A stretch of DNA of 11,632 bases from JANOBJ01 sp031411575 (lineage in GTDB: Bacteria; Pseudomonadota; Gammaproteobacteria; Burkholderiales; Burkholderiaceae_C): NCBI GenBank assembly GCA_031411575.1, contig JANOBJ010000268.1, positions 1-11,632 of the forward strand, written 5' to 3'. The notes beneath the pieces were generated by a model that searched no databases, had not been told where the DNA came from, and saw only the letters and a program-made list of their open reading frames with translations. Position 1 is the first letter of the stretch; each line of letters opens with the position of its first letter. This document shows, piece by piece, positions 1 through 6,116 of the stretch. The translations under genes and the position numbers were made by a program.

Positions 1-35
1 GTGGCGTTCTTGGCGATCAACAGCGGCTCGGCCAT
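1..35 (-). CDS. 5' end of a divergent gene, possibly HerA-like (DUF853) ATPase, partial
   Basis: Reading leftward on the minus strand from an ATG at 35-33, the visible codons give MAEPLLIAKNA before the window ends. A GGAAT purine stretch (minus strand, about 40-46) lies at ribosome-binding distance upstream. From memory, a Met-x-x-Pro-Leu-Leu-Ile-Ala-Lys start resembles the beginning of DUF853/HerA-like helicase ATPases (YjgR type), whose Walker A motif would follow a few dozen residues later, outside the window. Eleven residues are too few to prove a family. What is supported is a short open frame with a plausible start, divergent from yebC. It could also be another protein or a chance ATG. 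Confidence 0.4.
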   Translation of the reverse strand, partial: MAEPLLIAKNA

Positions 36-116
36 GGCGGGATTCCGTTCAGAGTGAAAAAGTAAAATGCCTGTTGCTGCAATATATCAACGCAAAGCGC
101 AATTAAAGGATTTTCC
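36..116. promoter_or_regulatory. Divergent intergenic region upstream of the yebC operon
   Basis: This short AT-richer stretch separates the left-edge minus-strand gene from yebC and is the natural place for the promoter of the nine-gene block. A TAAAAT hexamer at 63-68 is one mismatch from the sigma-70 -10 consensus, but no good -35 box sits 16-18 bases upstream, so the promoter call is weak. An AAAGGA Shine-Dalgarno at 105-110 lies 6 bases before the GTG start of yebC and supports that start. No terminator hairpin is visible. Confidence 0.4.
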
Positions 117-854
117 GTGGCTGGACACAGTAAATGGGCAAACATTCAGCACCGAAAGGGCCGCCAGGATGAAAAGCGCGGGAAAGTCTGGACACGCGTC
201 ATCCGCGAGATCATGGTGGCGGCCCGTACCGGCGGCGGCGACCTGGGGATCAACCCGCGCCTGCGGCTCGCGGTGGACAAGGCCAAGGCCGCCAACATGC
301 CGGCAGATACCATCAAGCGCAATATCGACAAGGCGACCGGCAACCTCGAAGGCGTAAGTTACGAGGAAATCCGCTATGAAGGCTACGGCATCGGCGGTGC
401 GGCCATCATCGTCGACACCATGACCGACAACCGCGTGCGAACCGTGGCGGAAGTGCGCCACGCGTTCTCCAAATACGGGGGCAATCTGGGCACAGAAGGC
501 TCGGTGGCGTTCCAGTTCAAGCACTGCGGCCAGATCATTTTTGCGCCCGGCACCAACGAAGACAAGGTGATGGAGGTGGCGCTGGAGGCGGGCGCAGAGG
601 ACGTGATCACGGACGATGACGGCGCGATCGAGGTCCTGACGGCCTACGCCGATTTTGAAGCGGTCAAGCATGCACTGGAGGCTGCGGGTTTGAAGCCCGA
701 AGTGGCCGAAGTCACCATGCGCCCTGAAAACACCATTGAACTGGCTGGCGACGACGCCATGAAAATGCAAAAAATCCTCGACGTGCTGGAAGACCTGGAC
801 GACGTGCAAAACGTGTACCACAACGCGCAGCTTGACCTGGGTGACCACGCATGA
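117..854 (+). CDS. yebC: YebC/PmpR (TACO1) family protein
   Basis: This 245-residue protein has the usual length of the YebC/TACO1 family. The N-terminal signature MAGHSKWANIQHRKGRQD (residues 1-18) continues into the conserved KRGK and IREI segments, followed by the middle domain (about 80-130, with GGAAIIVDTMTDNR) and the C-terminal acidic domain (TMRPENTIEL near 200-209). Family members are usually annotated as transcriptional regulators (PmpR in Pseudomonas), whereas mitochondrial TACO1 and more recent bacterial work point to a role in translation, such as relief of ribosome stalling. I infer a cytoplasmic translation or regulatory role and cannot choose between them from sequence. The GTG start at 117 is fixed by the signature and the AAAGGA Shine-Dalgarno. 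The stop overlaps the purD start in an ATGA at 851-854, suggesting translational coupling. Confidence 0.95.
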   Translation: MAGHSKWANIQHRKGRQDEKRGKVWTRVIREIMVAARTGGGDLGINPRLRLAVDKAKAANMPADTIKRNIDKATGNLEGVSYEEIRYEGYGIGGAAIIVDTMTDNRVRTVAEVRHAFSKYGGNLGTEGSVAFQFKHCGQIIFAPGTNEDKVMEVALEAGAEDVITDDDGAIEVLTAYADFEAVKHALEAAGLKPEVAEVTMRPENTIELAGDDAMKMQKILDVLEDLDDVQNVYHNAQLDLGDHA

Positions 855-2146
855 AAATCCTGGTCATCGGCGGAGGCGGTCGTGAACACGCCATGGCCTG
901 GAAGCTGGCCATGTCGCCAAAGGTGCAAAAAGTGTACGTAGCGCCAGGCAACGGCGGAACGGCCCTTGACGCGACGCTTGAGAACATCAATCTCACGGAT
1001 GTGCAGGCCCTGCGGTCATGGGCAGCTACAGAAAAGATAGCATTGACGGTGGTAGGCCCCGAGGCGCCGCTGGCCGCCGGCGTGGTCGACGAGTTCCGTT
1101 CGCATGGCCTGCGGATCTTCGGCCCAACGCGTGCCGCAGCCCAGCTCGAAAGCTCCAAGGCCTTTTCCAAAGCGTTCATGAAGCGCCATGCCATCCCCAC
1201 GGCCGAGTACGACGCCTTCACCGACGCCGCCGCCGCGCACGCGTACGTGAACCGCATGGGTGCGCCCATTGTGGTCAAGGCCGACGGGCTGGCAGCCGGC
1301 AAGGGCGTGGTGGTGGCCATGACGCTGGCCGAGGCGCATGAGGCCATCGATTTCATGTTGCTCGACAACAAGCTGGGCGTCAAACACAACGACAGCGGCG
1401 ACGGCAAGGCTGTGCCACGGGTGGTGATCGAGGACTTCCTGGAAGGTGAGGAAGCCAGCTTCATCGTGCTGTGCGACGGCCGCAATGTGGCGGCGATGGC
1501 CACCTCGCAAGACCACAAGCGGCTGATCGACGGCGACAAAGGCCCCAATACGGGCGGCATGGGCGCCTATTCGCCCGCGCCTGTGGTCACGCCCGAAGTT
1601 CATGCGCGTGCCATGCGCGAGGTCATCCTGCCCACCATCAAGGGAATGGAAAAAGACGGCATTCCCTACACCGGCTTCCTCTACGCAGGCTTGATGATCG
1701 ATCCAAAGGGCCAGATCCGGACGCTCGAGTTCAACTGCCGGATGGGCGATCCGGAAACCCAGCCGATCATGATGCGCCTCAAAAGCGATTTCGTGGATGT
1801 GCTGTTGGCCGCGACCGACCGCAAGCTTGACCAGATCGAGTTGCAGTGGGACCGCAGGCCGGCACTCGGCGTCGTGATCGCCGCGCACGGCTACCCGATG
1901 GATCCGCGCAAGGGTGATGTGATCAGCGCCCTGCCGCCCGCGGCCGACGACGCCATGGTGTTCCATGCGGGAACGGTTCACGCGGCTGGCCAGACCTTGA
2001 GCGCGGGCGGGCGGGTGCTGTGCGTGACTGCACTGGGCGAAACGGTCAAGGCCGCCCAGCAACGCGCCTATGACGTGGCGCAGGGCATTCATATGGATGG
2101 TGCGCAGTACCGACGCGACATCGGCTACCGTGCCATCCGGGCCTGA
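851..2146 (+). CDS. purD: Phosphoribosylamine--glycine ligase (GAR synthetase)
   Basis: PurD joins 5-phosphoribosylamine and glycine with ATP to make glycinamide ribonucleotide, the second step of de novo purine synthesis, in the cytoplasm. The 431 residues match the usual length of about 430. The N-domain starts with MKILVIGGGGREHAMAWKL and contains VVGPEAPLAAGVVDEF (68-82). The ATP-grasp core includes VVKADGLAAGKGVVVA (141-156), EDFLEGEEASF (194-204) and GDKGPNTGGMGAYSP (228-242). The GARS signature RMGDPETQ lies at 297-304 and carries the acidic metal ligands with the upstream LEFNCR. The AIR-synthase-like C-terminal domain follows to the end. The ATG start overlaps the yebC stop by 4 bases. 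Only a 4-base gap separates the stop from the next gene. No key residue appears to be missing. Confidence 0.97.
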   Translation: MKILVIGGGGREHAMAWKLAMSPKVQKVYVAPGNGGTALDATLENINLTDVQALRSWAATEKIALTVVGPEAPLAAGVVDEFRSHGLRIFGPTRAAAQLESSKAFSKAFMKRHAIPTAEYDAFTDAAAAHAYVNRMGAPIVVKADGLAAGKGVVVAMTLAEAHEAIDFMLLDNKLGVKHNDSGDGKAVPRVVIEDFLEGEEASFIVLCDGRNVAAMATSQDHKRLIDGDKGPNTGGMGAYSPAPVVTPEVHARAMREVILPTIKGMEKDGIPYTGFLYAGLMIDPKGQIRTLEFNCRMGDPETQPIMMRLKSDFVDVLLAATDRKLDQIELQWDRRPALGVVIAAHGYPMDPRKGDVISALPPAADDAMVFHAGTVHAAGQTLSAGGRVLCVTALGETVKAAQQRAYDVAQGIHMDGAQYRRDIGYRAIRA

Positions 2147-2150
2147 GCAC

Positions 2151-2819
2151 GTGAGCAGTTCAATAGAGCGGCAGGCCGCCAACGACTATCCGCTGCCTTA
2201 CCCCTTGCAGTTCAAGGGCTCGCGCCTGGCGCGCGGGCTGCTTCGGATGGGGGGCTGGCGCGTCCACTTCAGGGGCCTTCCCGCGCAGCAGGGTGTCATC
2301 GTGGTGTACCCGCACACCAGCAACTGGGACTTCGTGGTGATGATGCTCGCCAAATGGACGGTAGGGGTGCAGGTCCAGTTCTGGGGCAAAGACACTCTTT
2401 TTCGCATCCCGCTGTTCGGCCGCTGGCTGCGTTGGCTGGGTGGCGTGCCGGTGCTGCGCACGGCAGCCCGGGGGGTGGTCGGCCAGATGGTCGACGTCCT
2501 GTCGGCAGCCAGGCGTGATGACCGCTATTTCTGGATGGGCCTGGCGCCCGAGGGCACGCGCAAGGCCATTGCGGGTTGGCGCACCGGTTTCTACCAGACG
2601 GCGCTGGGGGCGGGCGTTCCACTGGGGCTGGTGCGGCTGGACTATGCGCGCCGCGAAGTGACCATCCTGGATTTCATCCGGCTCACTGGCGAAGAAGCGA
2701 CCGATTTTGGACGCATCGAGGCGGTGTATGCGGGCGTAACCGGGCGGGTGCCGGCCAACGCCGCGCCGATCCAGTTGCTCGACGCTTCCGTGCCGCGAAC
2801 CGATACCATTGTCAAATGA
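2151..2819 (+). CDS. Lysophospholipid acyltransferase family protein (PlsC-like)
   Basis: This 222-residue protein belongs to the glycerolipid acyltransferase superfamily. Motif I reads HTSNWD, the HX4D catalytic pair H55/D60. Motif III is APEGTR at 132-137, where EGTR normally binds the phosphate of the acyl acceptor. GVPLGLVRLDY (155-165) sits where motif IV is expected. Hydrophobic stretches near 48-53 and 61-68 could associate with the membrane; there is no cleavable signal. Relatives with HTSNWDF are usually annotated as 1-acyl-sn-glycerol-3-phosphate or lysophospholipid acyltransferases. The substrate is unknown here, and the protein is shorter than typical PlsC. The GTG start at 2151 lies 4 bases after purD and has only a weak Shine-Dalgarno. 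The open frame continues upstream inside purD, but extension there is unlikely. The stop overlaps the hemF start in an ATGA at 2816-2819. Confidence 0.85.
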   Translation: MSSSIERQAANDYPLPYPLQFKGSRLARGLLRMGGWRVHFRGLPAQQGVIVVYPHTSNWDFVVMMLAKWTVGVQVQFWGKDTLFRIPLFGRWLRWLGGVPVLRTAARGVVGQMVDVLSAARRDDRYFWMGLAPEGTRKAIAGWRTGFYQTALGAGVPLGLVRLDYARREVTILDFIRLTGEEATDFGRIEAVYAGVTGRVPANAAPIQLLDASVPRTDTIVK

Positions 2820-3751
2820 CGACTGACCACGTTCCCGCCGTTCGCGAATTTCTGCTCGGTTTGCAGCGACGCATCACCGCTGGCGTCGCCGCTGCCGATG
2901 CCAGCACCGGCGCCGCGACGCCGGGCTTCATCACCGACCGCTGGACCAAGCCGCCGGGCGAGCAGCTGCAGGGCGACGGCGTCACCATGATTCTGGAAGG
3001 TGGGCCGGTTTTCGAACGGGCGGGCTGTGGCTTTTCGCACGTGCGAGGCCCGAAGTTGCCGCCATCTGCCACGCAACATCGCCCTGAACTGTCGGGCGCG
3101 CCCTTTGAGGCCATGGGCGTTTCGCTGGTGTTCCACCCGCGCAATCCCTACGTGCCCACGGTGCACATGAACGTGCGCATGCTGGCCGCCACGGTGGCCG
3201 GGCAGGAGCCGGTGTGCTGGTTTGGCGGCGGCATGGACCTGACGCCTTACTATGGCTTTGCTGAGGACGCTTCGCACTTTCATGCAACCTGCAAGACCGC
3301 GCTGGCACCGTTTGGCGATGACAAGTACCCGCGTTTCAAGAAGTGGTGCGACGAGTACTTTTATTTGAAGCACCGCAACGAGCCACGCGGTATTGGCGGG
3401 GTCTTCTTTGATGATTTTTCAGAGTTGGGCTTTGACCGCAGCTTCGAGATGATGGCGGCAGTGGGCAACGGCTTTACGCCAGCCTATCTTCCCATTGTGG
3501 AGCGCCGGCGCAAGACGCCGTATGGCGAGCGCGAGCGCGGGTTTCAGCTGTACCGGCGCGGGCGTTACGTCGAATTCAACCTCGTCTGGGACCGCGGCAC
3601 GCATTTCGGCCTCCAGTCGGGCGGTCGCACCGAGTCCATCCTGCTGTCCATGCCACCCCTGGTGAGCTGGTCGTACAACCAGCAACCGGTCGCCGGGTCG
3701 CCCGAGCACGAGCTGTACAGCCGCTTTCTGGTCCCGCAGGAGTGGGCTTGA
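2816..3751 (+). CDS. hemF: Oxygen-dependent coproporphyrinogen III oxidase
   Basis: HemF oxidatively decarboxylates two propionate side chains of coproporphyrinogen III to give protoporphyrinogen IX, using O2, in cytoplasmic haem synthesis. The 311 residues are close to E. coli HemF (299). The diagnostic signature runs from KKWCDEYFYLKHRNE (175-189) into PRGIGGVFFDD (190-200). Other conserved blocks are FEAMGVSLVFHPRNPYVPT (97-115), WFGGGMDLTPYYGF (135-148) and the C-terminal YRRGRYVEFNLVWDRG (246-261) with GGRTESILLSMPPLV. Conserved histidines proposed to matter for activity are present (H107, H117, H156, H186). The start overlaps the acyltransferase stop, and the N-terminus MTTDHVPAVREFLLGLQ fits the family. 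Presence of the O2-dependent enzyme suggests aerobic or facultative growth. Confidence 0.97.
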   Translation: MTTDHVPAVREFLLGLQRRITAGVAAADASTGAATPGFITDRWTKPPGEQLQGDGVTMILEGGPVFERAGCGFSHVRGPKLPPSATQHRPELSGAPFEAMGVSLVFHPRNPYVPTVHMNVRMLAATVAGQEPVCWFGGGMDLTPYYGFAEDASHFHATCKTALAPFGDDKYPRFKKWCDEYFYLKHRNEPRGIGGVFFDDFSELGFDRSFEMMAAVGNGFTPAYLPIVERRRKTPYGERERGFQLYRRGRYVEFNLVWDRGTHFGLQSGGRTESILLSMPPLVSWSYNQQPVAGSPEHELYSRFLVPQEWA

Positions 3752-4407
3752 AGCCCCTTGAAAGAGACAGCAGCAGCGCGGAATCGCGCGACACGGCACG
3801 CCCCCGGATCGGCCTGTTTGGCGGGGCATTCGACCCACCCCACAACGCCCACGTCGCATTGGTGCAGGCTGCGGTCTTGCAGCTTGGCTTGACGCGGCTG
3901 CACGTGCTCCCAACTGGGCAGGCGTGGCACAAGCCCCGCACGCTGTCCGCCGCGCACCACCGCCTGGCCATGGCCCGTCTGGCATTCGACGAGCTGCCAG
4001 GCGTGCAGGTGGACCCGCGCGAGATCGAGCGCGATGGCCCCACCTACACCATCGACACCTTGCGCGAGCTTCAGCGGGAGAATGCGGGCGCCCAGATGGT
4101 CCTGGTCATCGGTGCTGACCAGGCAGCGGCGTTAACCACCTGGCGCGACTGGCAAGAGATCGTTCGAGATGCTATAATTTCAGTAGCTGAACGTGACCAG
4201 CCGGTGCGGACAATCCCGCAATTTGACTTCGAAAAGCTGTCTGGCGCCCGGATGGAGCGGCTGCAGTTGCCCCGCATGCCCGTGAGTGCGACCGCCATCC
4301 GCACGCAACTGGCCCGGGCGGCATCGGGCGACAAAAATGCTTCTTCTCTGGTTCCCGCCCCGGTTGCACGCTATATTGACCACCATCACCTCTACCAAAC
4401 CGCTTGA
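3748..4407 (+). CDS. nadD: Nicotinate-nucleotide adenylyltransferase
   Basis: NadD adenylates nicotinate mononucleotide with ATP to form deamido-NAD, the penultimate step of NAD synthesis. The nucleotidyltransferase motif GLFGGAFDPPHNAH (22-35) contains the (H/T)xGH-type ATP site as HNAH. PTYTIDTL and the late VSATAIR, equivalent to the ISSTxIR phosphate-binding motif, are also present. The protein is 219 residues from the TTG at 3748, chosen because AGGAG at 3738-3742 sits 5 bases upstream and TTGA overlaps the hemF stop. A GTG at 3742 is the in-frame alternative, adding two residues, but it lies on top of the Shine-Dalgarno. An N-terminal stretch of about 20 polar residues precedes the first beta strand, slightly longer than in E. 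coli. The stop shares one base with the rsfS ATG. Confidence 0.95.
   Translation: MKPLERDSSSAESRDTARPRIGLFGGAFDPPHNAHVALVQAAVLQLGLTRLHVLPTGQAWHKPRTLSAAHHRLAMARLAFDELPGVQVDPREIERDGPTYTIDTLRELQRENAGAQMVLVIGADQAAALTTWRDWQEIVRDAIISVAERDQPVRTIPQFDFEKLSGARMERLQLPRMPVSATAIRTQLARAASGDKNASSLVPAPVARYIDHHHLYQTA
4149..4178 (+). promoter_or_regulatory. Possible internal sigma-70 promoter inside nadD
   Basis: A perfect TATAAT lies at 4173-4178 within an AT-rich patch of otherwise GC-rich nadD. CTGGCA (4 of 6 matches to TTGACA) lies 18 bases upstream at 4149-4154. If used, it would transcribe rsfS, rlmH, maf and rng independently of the upstream promoter. The -10 match could be chance, since the segment encodes a sensible NadD stretch (DAIISVAER). 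Confidence 0.25.
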
Positions 4408-5045
4408 TGACCTCTGAAACCACCGCCCAAAAAGACACCCAGAAACTCCAGCGCGCGATCGTCGACGGTCTGGAGGATGTGAAAGCGCAAGACATCCAGG
4501 TTTTCAACACCGAGCACCTGTCGCCGCTGTTTGAGCGGGTCATCGTGGCATCGGGCACCTCCAACCGGCAAACCAAGGCACTGGCTGCCAGCGTGCGCGA
4601 TGCGGTTCGCGACGCCGGGTTCCCCAAGCCGCGCATGGAAGGCGAGGAGAACGGCGAATGGATCATTGTTGATTGCGGCCAGGCGGTGGCGCACATCATG
4701 CAGCCCGCGATACGCCAGTATTACCACCTGGAAGAGCTTTGGGGCGACAAGCCGGTGCGCTTGAAGTTTGGTGCACCCAAGCCCGCCGCGCCGGTACCGG
4801 CGCCCGCCAAGAAGGTGCCCGTCAAAACATCCGTACGCCGCAGCAGCGCGGCCAAGACGGCTGTAAAAGCCGCTGAACAGGCCGCCAAGGCCAAACCTGC
4901 AGCGCGCAAGCCGGCGGGCAAAACCACAGCCCGCAAGCGCACCGCTGGAGCCGCCCCGGTGGCTGCTCCCAAACCCGTCAAGCCCGCAGTGAAGAAAGCG
5001 CCGGCCAAGAAAACCGCTGCCAAGACGCCCAGCCGCAAGGCATGA
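4407..5045 (+). CDS. rsfS: Ribosomal silencing factor RsfS with long basic C-terminal tail
   Basis: RsfS (formerly YbeB/Iojap) binds ribosomal protein uL14 (L14) on the 50S subunit and blocks subunit joining, lowering translation under nutrient limitation. Residues about 10-121 form the whole Iojap domain, with LEDVKAQDIQVFN, HLSPLFERVIVASGTSNRQ, GEENGEWIIVDCG and the YYHLEELWGDKP end. Known members are about 105-130 residues, but this one is 212. Residues 122-212 form a low-complexity Lys/Ala/Pro tail with 25 Lys/Arg and one acidic residue, resembling histone H1 or AlgP tails. The ATG at 4407 is preferred over the adjacent in-frame TTG at 4404. It overlaps the nadD stop by one base, and the rsfS stop overlaps the rlmH start in an ATGA. 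The nadD-rsfS-rlmH order is widely conserved. Confidence 0.95.
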   Translation: MTSETTAQKDTQKLQRAIVDGLEDVKAQDIQVFNTEHLSPLFERVIVASGTSNRQTKALAASVRDAVRDAGFPKPRMEGEENGEWIIVDCGQAVAHIMQPAIRQYYHLEELWGDKPVRLKFGAPKPAAPVPAPAKKVPVKTSVRRSSAAKTAVKAAEQAAKAKPAARKPAGKTTARKRTAGAAPVAAPKPVKPAVKKAPAKKTAAKTPSRKA

Positions 5046-5509
5046 AGCTGCTGGTGGTCGCAGTCGGCCAGCGGACGCCTGACTGGGCACAGACCGCGTG
5101 GGACGACTATGCCAAGCGCTTTCCCCCTGAGTTGCGCGTTGAGCTCAAGGCAGTCAAGACCGAGCCGCGTGGCTCCAAAACCCTGGAAACCCTGCATGCC
5201 GCCGAACGCGCACGCATAGAAGCTGCAGTGCCGCGCGGTGCGCGGGTGGTGGCGCTGGACGAGCGGGGCACCTCGCTGACAACACTGGCATTGGCCGCCA
5301 AGCTGAAGGCCTGGCAGCTCGAGGGGGACGACGTGGCGCTGGTGATCGGCGGGCCTGATGGACTGGACCCGGCTTTTCGGCAGGCCGCAAACGAGCGCAT
5401 CCGGTTGTCCGACCTGACCTTGCCGCATGCCTTTGCGCGGGTGCTGCTGGTAGAGCAGCTGTACCGCGCCTGGTCAATCAACGCCAACCACCCGTACCAC
5501 CGCGAATGA
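5042..5509 (+). CDS. rlmH: 23S rRNA (pseudouridine(1915)-N(3))-methyltransferase RlmH
   Basis: RlmH methylates pseudouridine 1915 in helix 69 of 23S rRNA using S-adenosylmethionine, acting late on assembled 70S ribosomes. The 155-residue length equals that of E. coli RlmH. It is a SPOUT fold: the SAM-binding knot is visible as VIGGPDGL (101-108) and LSDLTLPHAFARVLLVEQLYR (about 122-142), ending in the hallmark NHPYHR (149-154). The start overlaps rsfS and the stop overlaps maf, both as ATGA, so its translation is probably coupled to both. Nothing looks truncated. Confidence 0.97.
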   Translation: MKLLVVAVGQRTPDWAQTAWDDYAKRFPPELRVELKAVKTEPRGSKTLETLHAAERARIEAAVPRGARVVALDERGTSLTTLALAAKLKAWQLEGDDVALVIGGPDGLDPAFRQAANERIRLSDLTLPHAFARVLLVEQLYRAWSINANHPYHRE

Positions 5510-6108
5510 CGCCTTTCATCTACCTCGCTTCGCAGAGTCCGCGCCGCCGCCAGTTGCTCGAGCAGATCGGCATCCGCCACGAACTCCTGCTGCCCGACGC
5601 CGGGGAGGACACCGAAAGCATCGAAAAGCCGCTGGGCATGGAGGCACCGGCGCACTACGTCCGGCGCGTCACCCTGCTGAAGCTCGATGCGGCGCTGACG
5701 CGGCTGAAGCGCCGCCAGTTGCCGCTCGCCCCGGTGCTGTGCTCGGACACCACCGTAGCGCTCGGTCGCACGATCTACGGCAAGCCGGCGGACGCTGCCG
5801 AGGCGAGCCACATGTTGCGGGAGTTGTCGGGCGCCACCCACCGCGTTCTCACGGCGGTAGCCATCCAGCACGGCACCCGGCGCATGGAGGGCTTGAGCGA
5901 GTCACGCGTCACCTTCGCGGCGCTGACGCAGCCGCAGATTCATCGCTACGTGGCGTCTGGCGAGCCGATGGGCAAGGCAGGCGCGTATGCGGTGCAGGGC
6001 GCGGCGGCGGCATTCATTTCGCGCATCGCCGGCAGCTACTCTGGCATCATGGGATTGCCGATGTTTGAGACTGCGCAGTTGCTGCGCGCTGTCGGTTTCA
6101 AAATCTAG
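5506..6108 (+). CDS. maf: Maf family nucleotide pyrophosphatase (YhdE type)
   Basis: Maf proteins are house-cleaning nucleoside triphosphate pyrophosphatases. Of 200 residues, the N-terminal LASQSPRRRQLLEQIG (7-22) is the Maf signature with the phosphate-binding S-x-R-R. SDTTV (80-84) carries the conserved catalytic Asp, followed by GKPADAAEA and LRELSGATHRV (105-114). The segment YVASGEPMGKAGAYAVQG with GSYSGIMGLP (176-185) is typical of the YhdE subgroup (dTTP/UTP pyrophosphatase) rather than YceF (m7GTP), so dTTP/UTP hydrolysis is the better guess. The ATG overlaps the rlmH stop. An 8-base gap precedes rng, and the Maf-RNase G pairing is a common neighbourhood. Confidence 0.93.
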   Translation: MTPFIYLASQSPRRRQLLEQIGIRHELLLPDAGEDTESIEKPLGMEAPAHYVRRVTLLKLDAALTRLKRRQLPLAPVLCSDTTVALGRTIYGKPADAAEASHMLRELSGATHRVLTAVAIQHGTRRMEGLSESRVTFAALTQPQIHRYVASGEPMGKAGAYAVQGAAAAFISRIAGSYSGIMGLPMFETAQLLRAVGFKI

Positions 6109-6116
6109 AGAACGCC

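Noticed and set aside
87..848. Minus-strand 253-codon open frame opposite yebC
   Set aside because: It mirrors the whole of yebC, with His/Val-rich sequence and no family resemblance. It is a shadow of the conserved plus-strand gene.
2070..2150. Upstream extension of the acyltransferase frame into purD
   Set aside because: The additional residues lie inside the conserved C-terminus of PurD, show no family similarity, and a GTG at 2151 gives a compact 4-base gap.
1016..2182. Minus-strand 388-codon open frame opposite purD
   Set aside because: It is antisense to a complete PurD, is rich in His, Arg and Gly, and has no recognisable domain. It is a codon-bias shadow.
4800..5040. Possible tandem DNA repeat in the 3' end of rsfS
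   Set aside because: The repetitiveness is at the amino-acid level (Lys/Ala/Pro). The DNA units vary in length and codon choice, so there is no clean tandem array.
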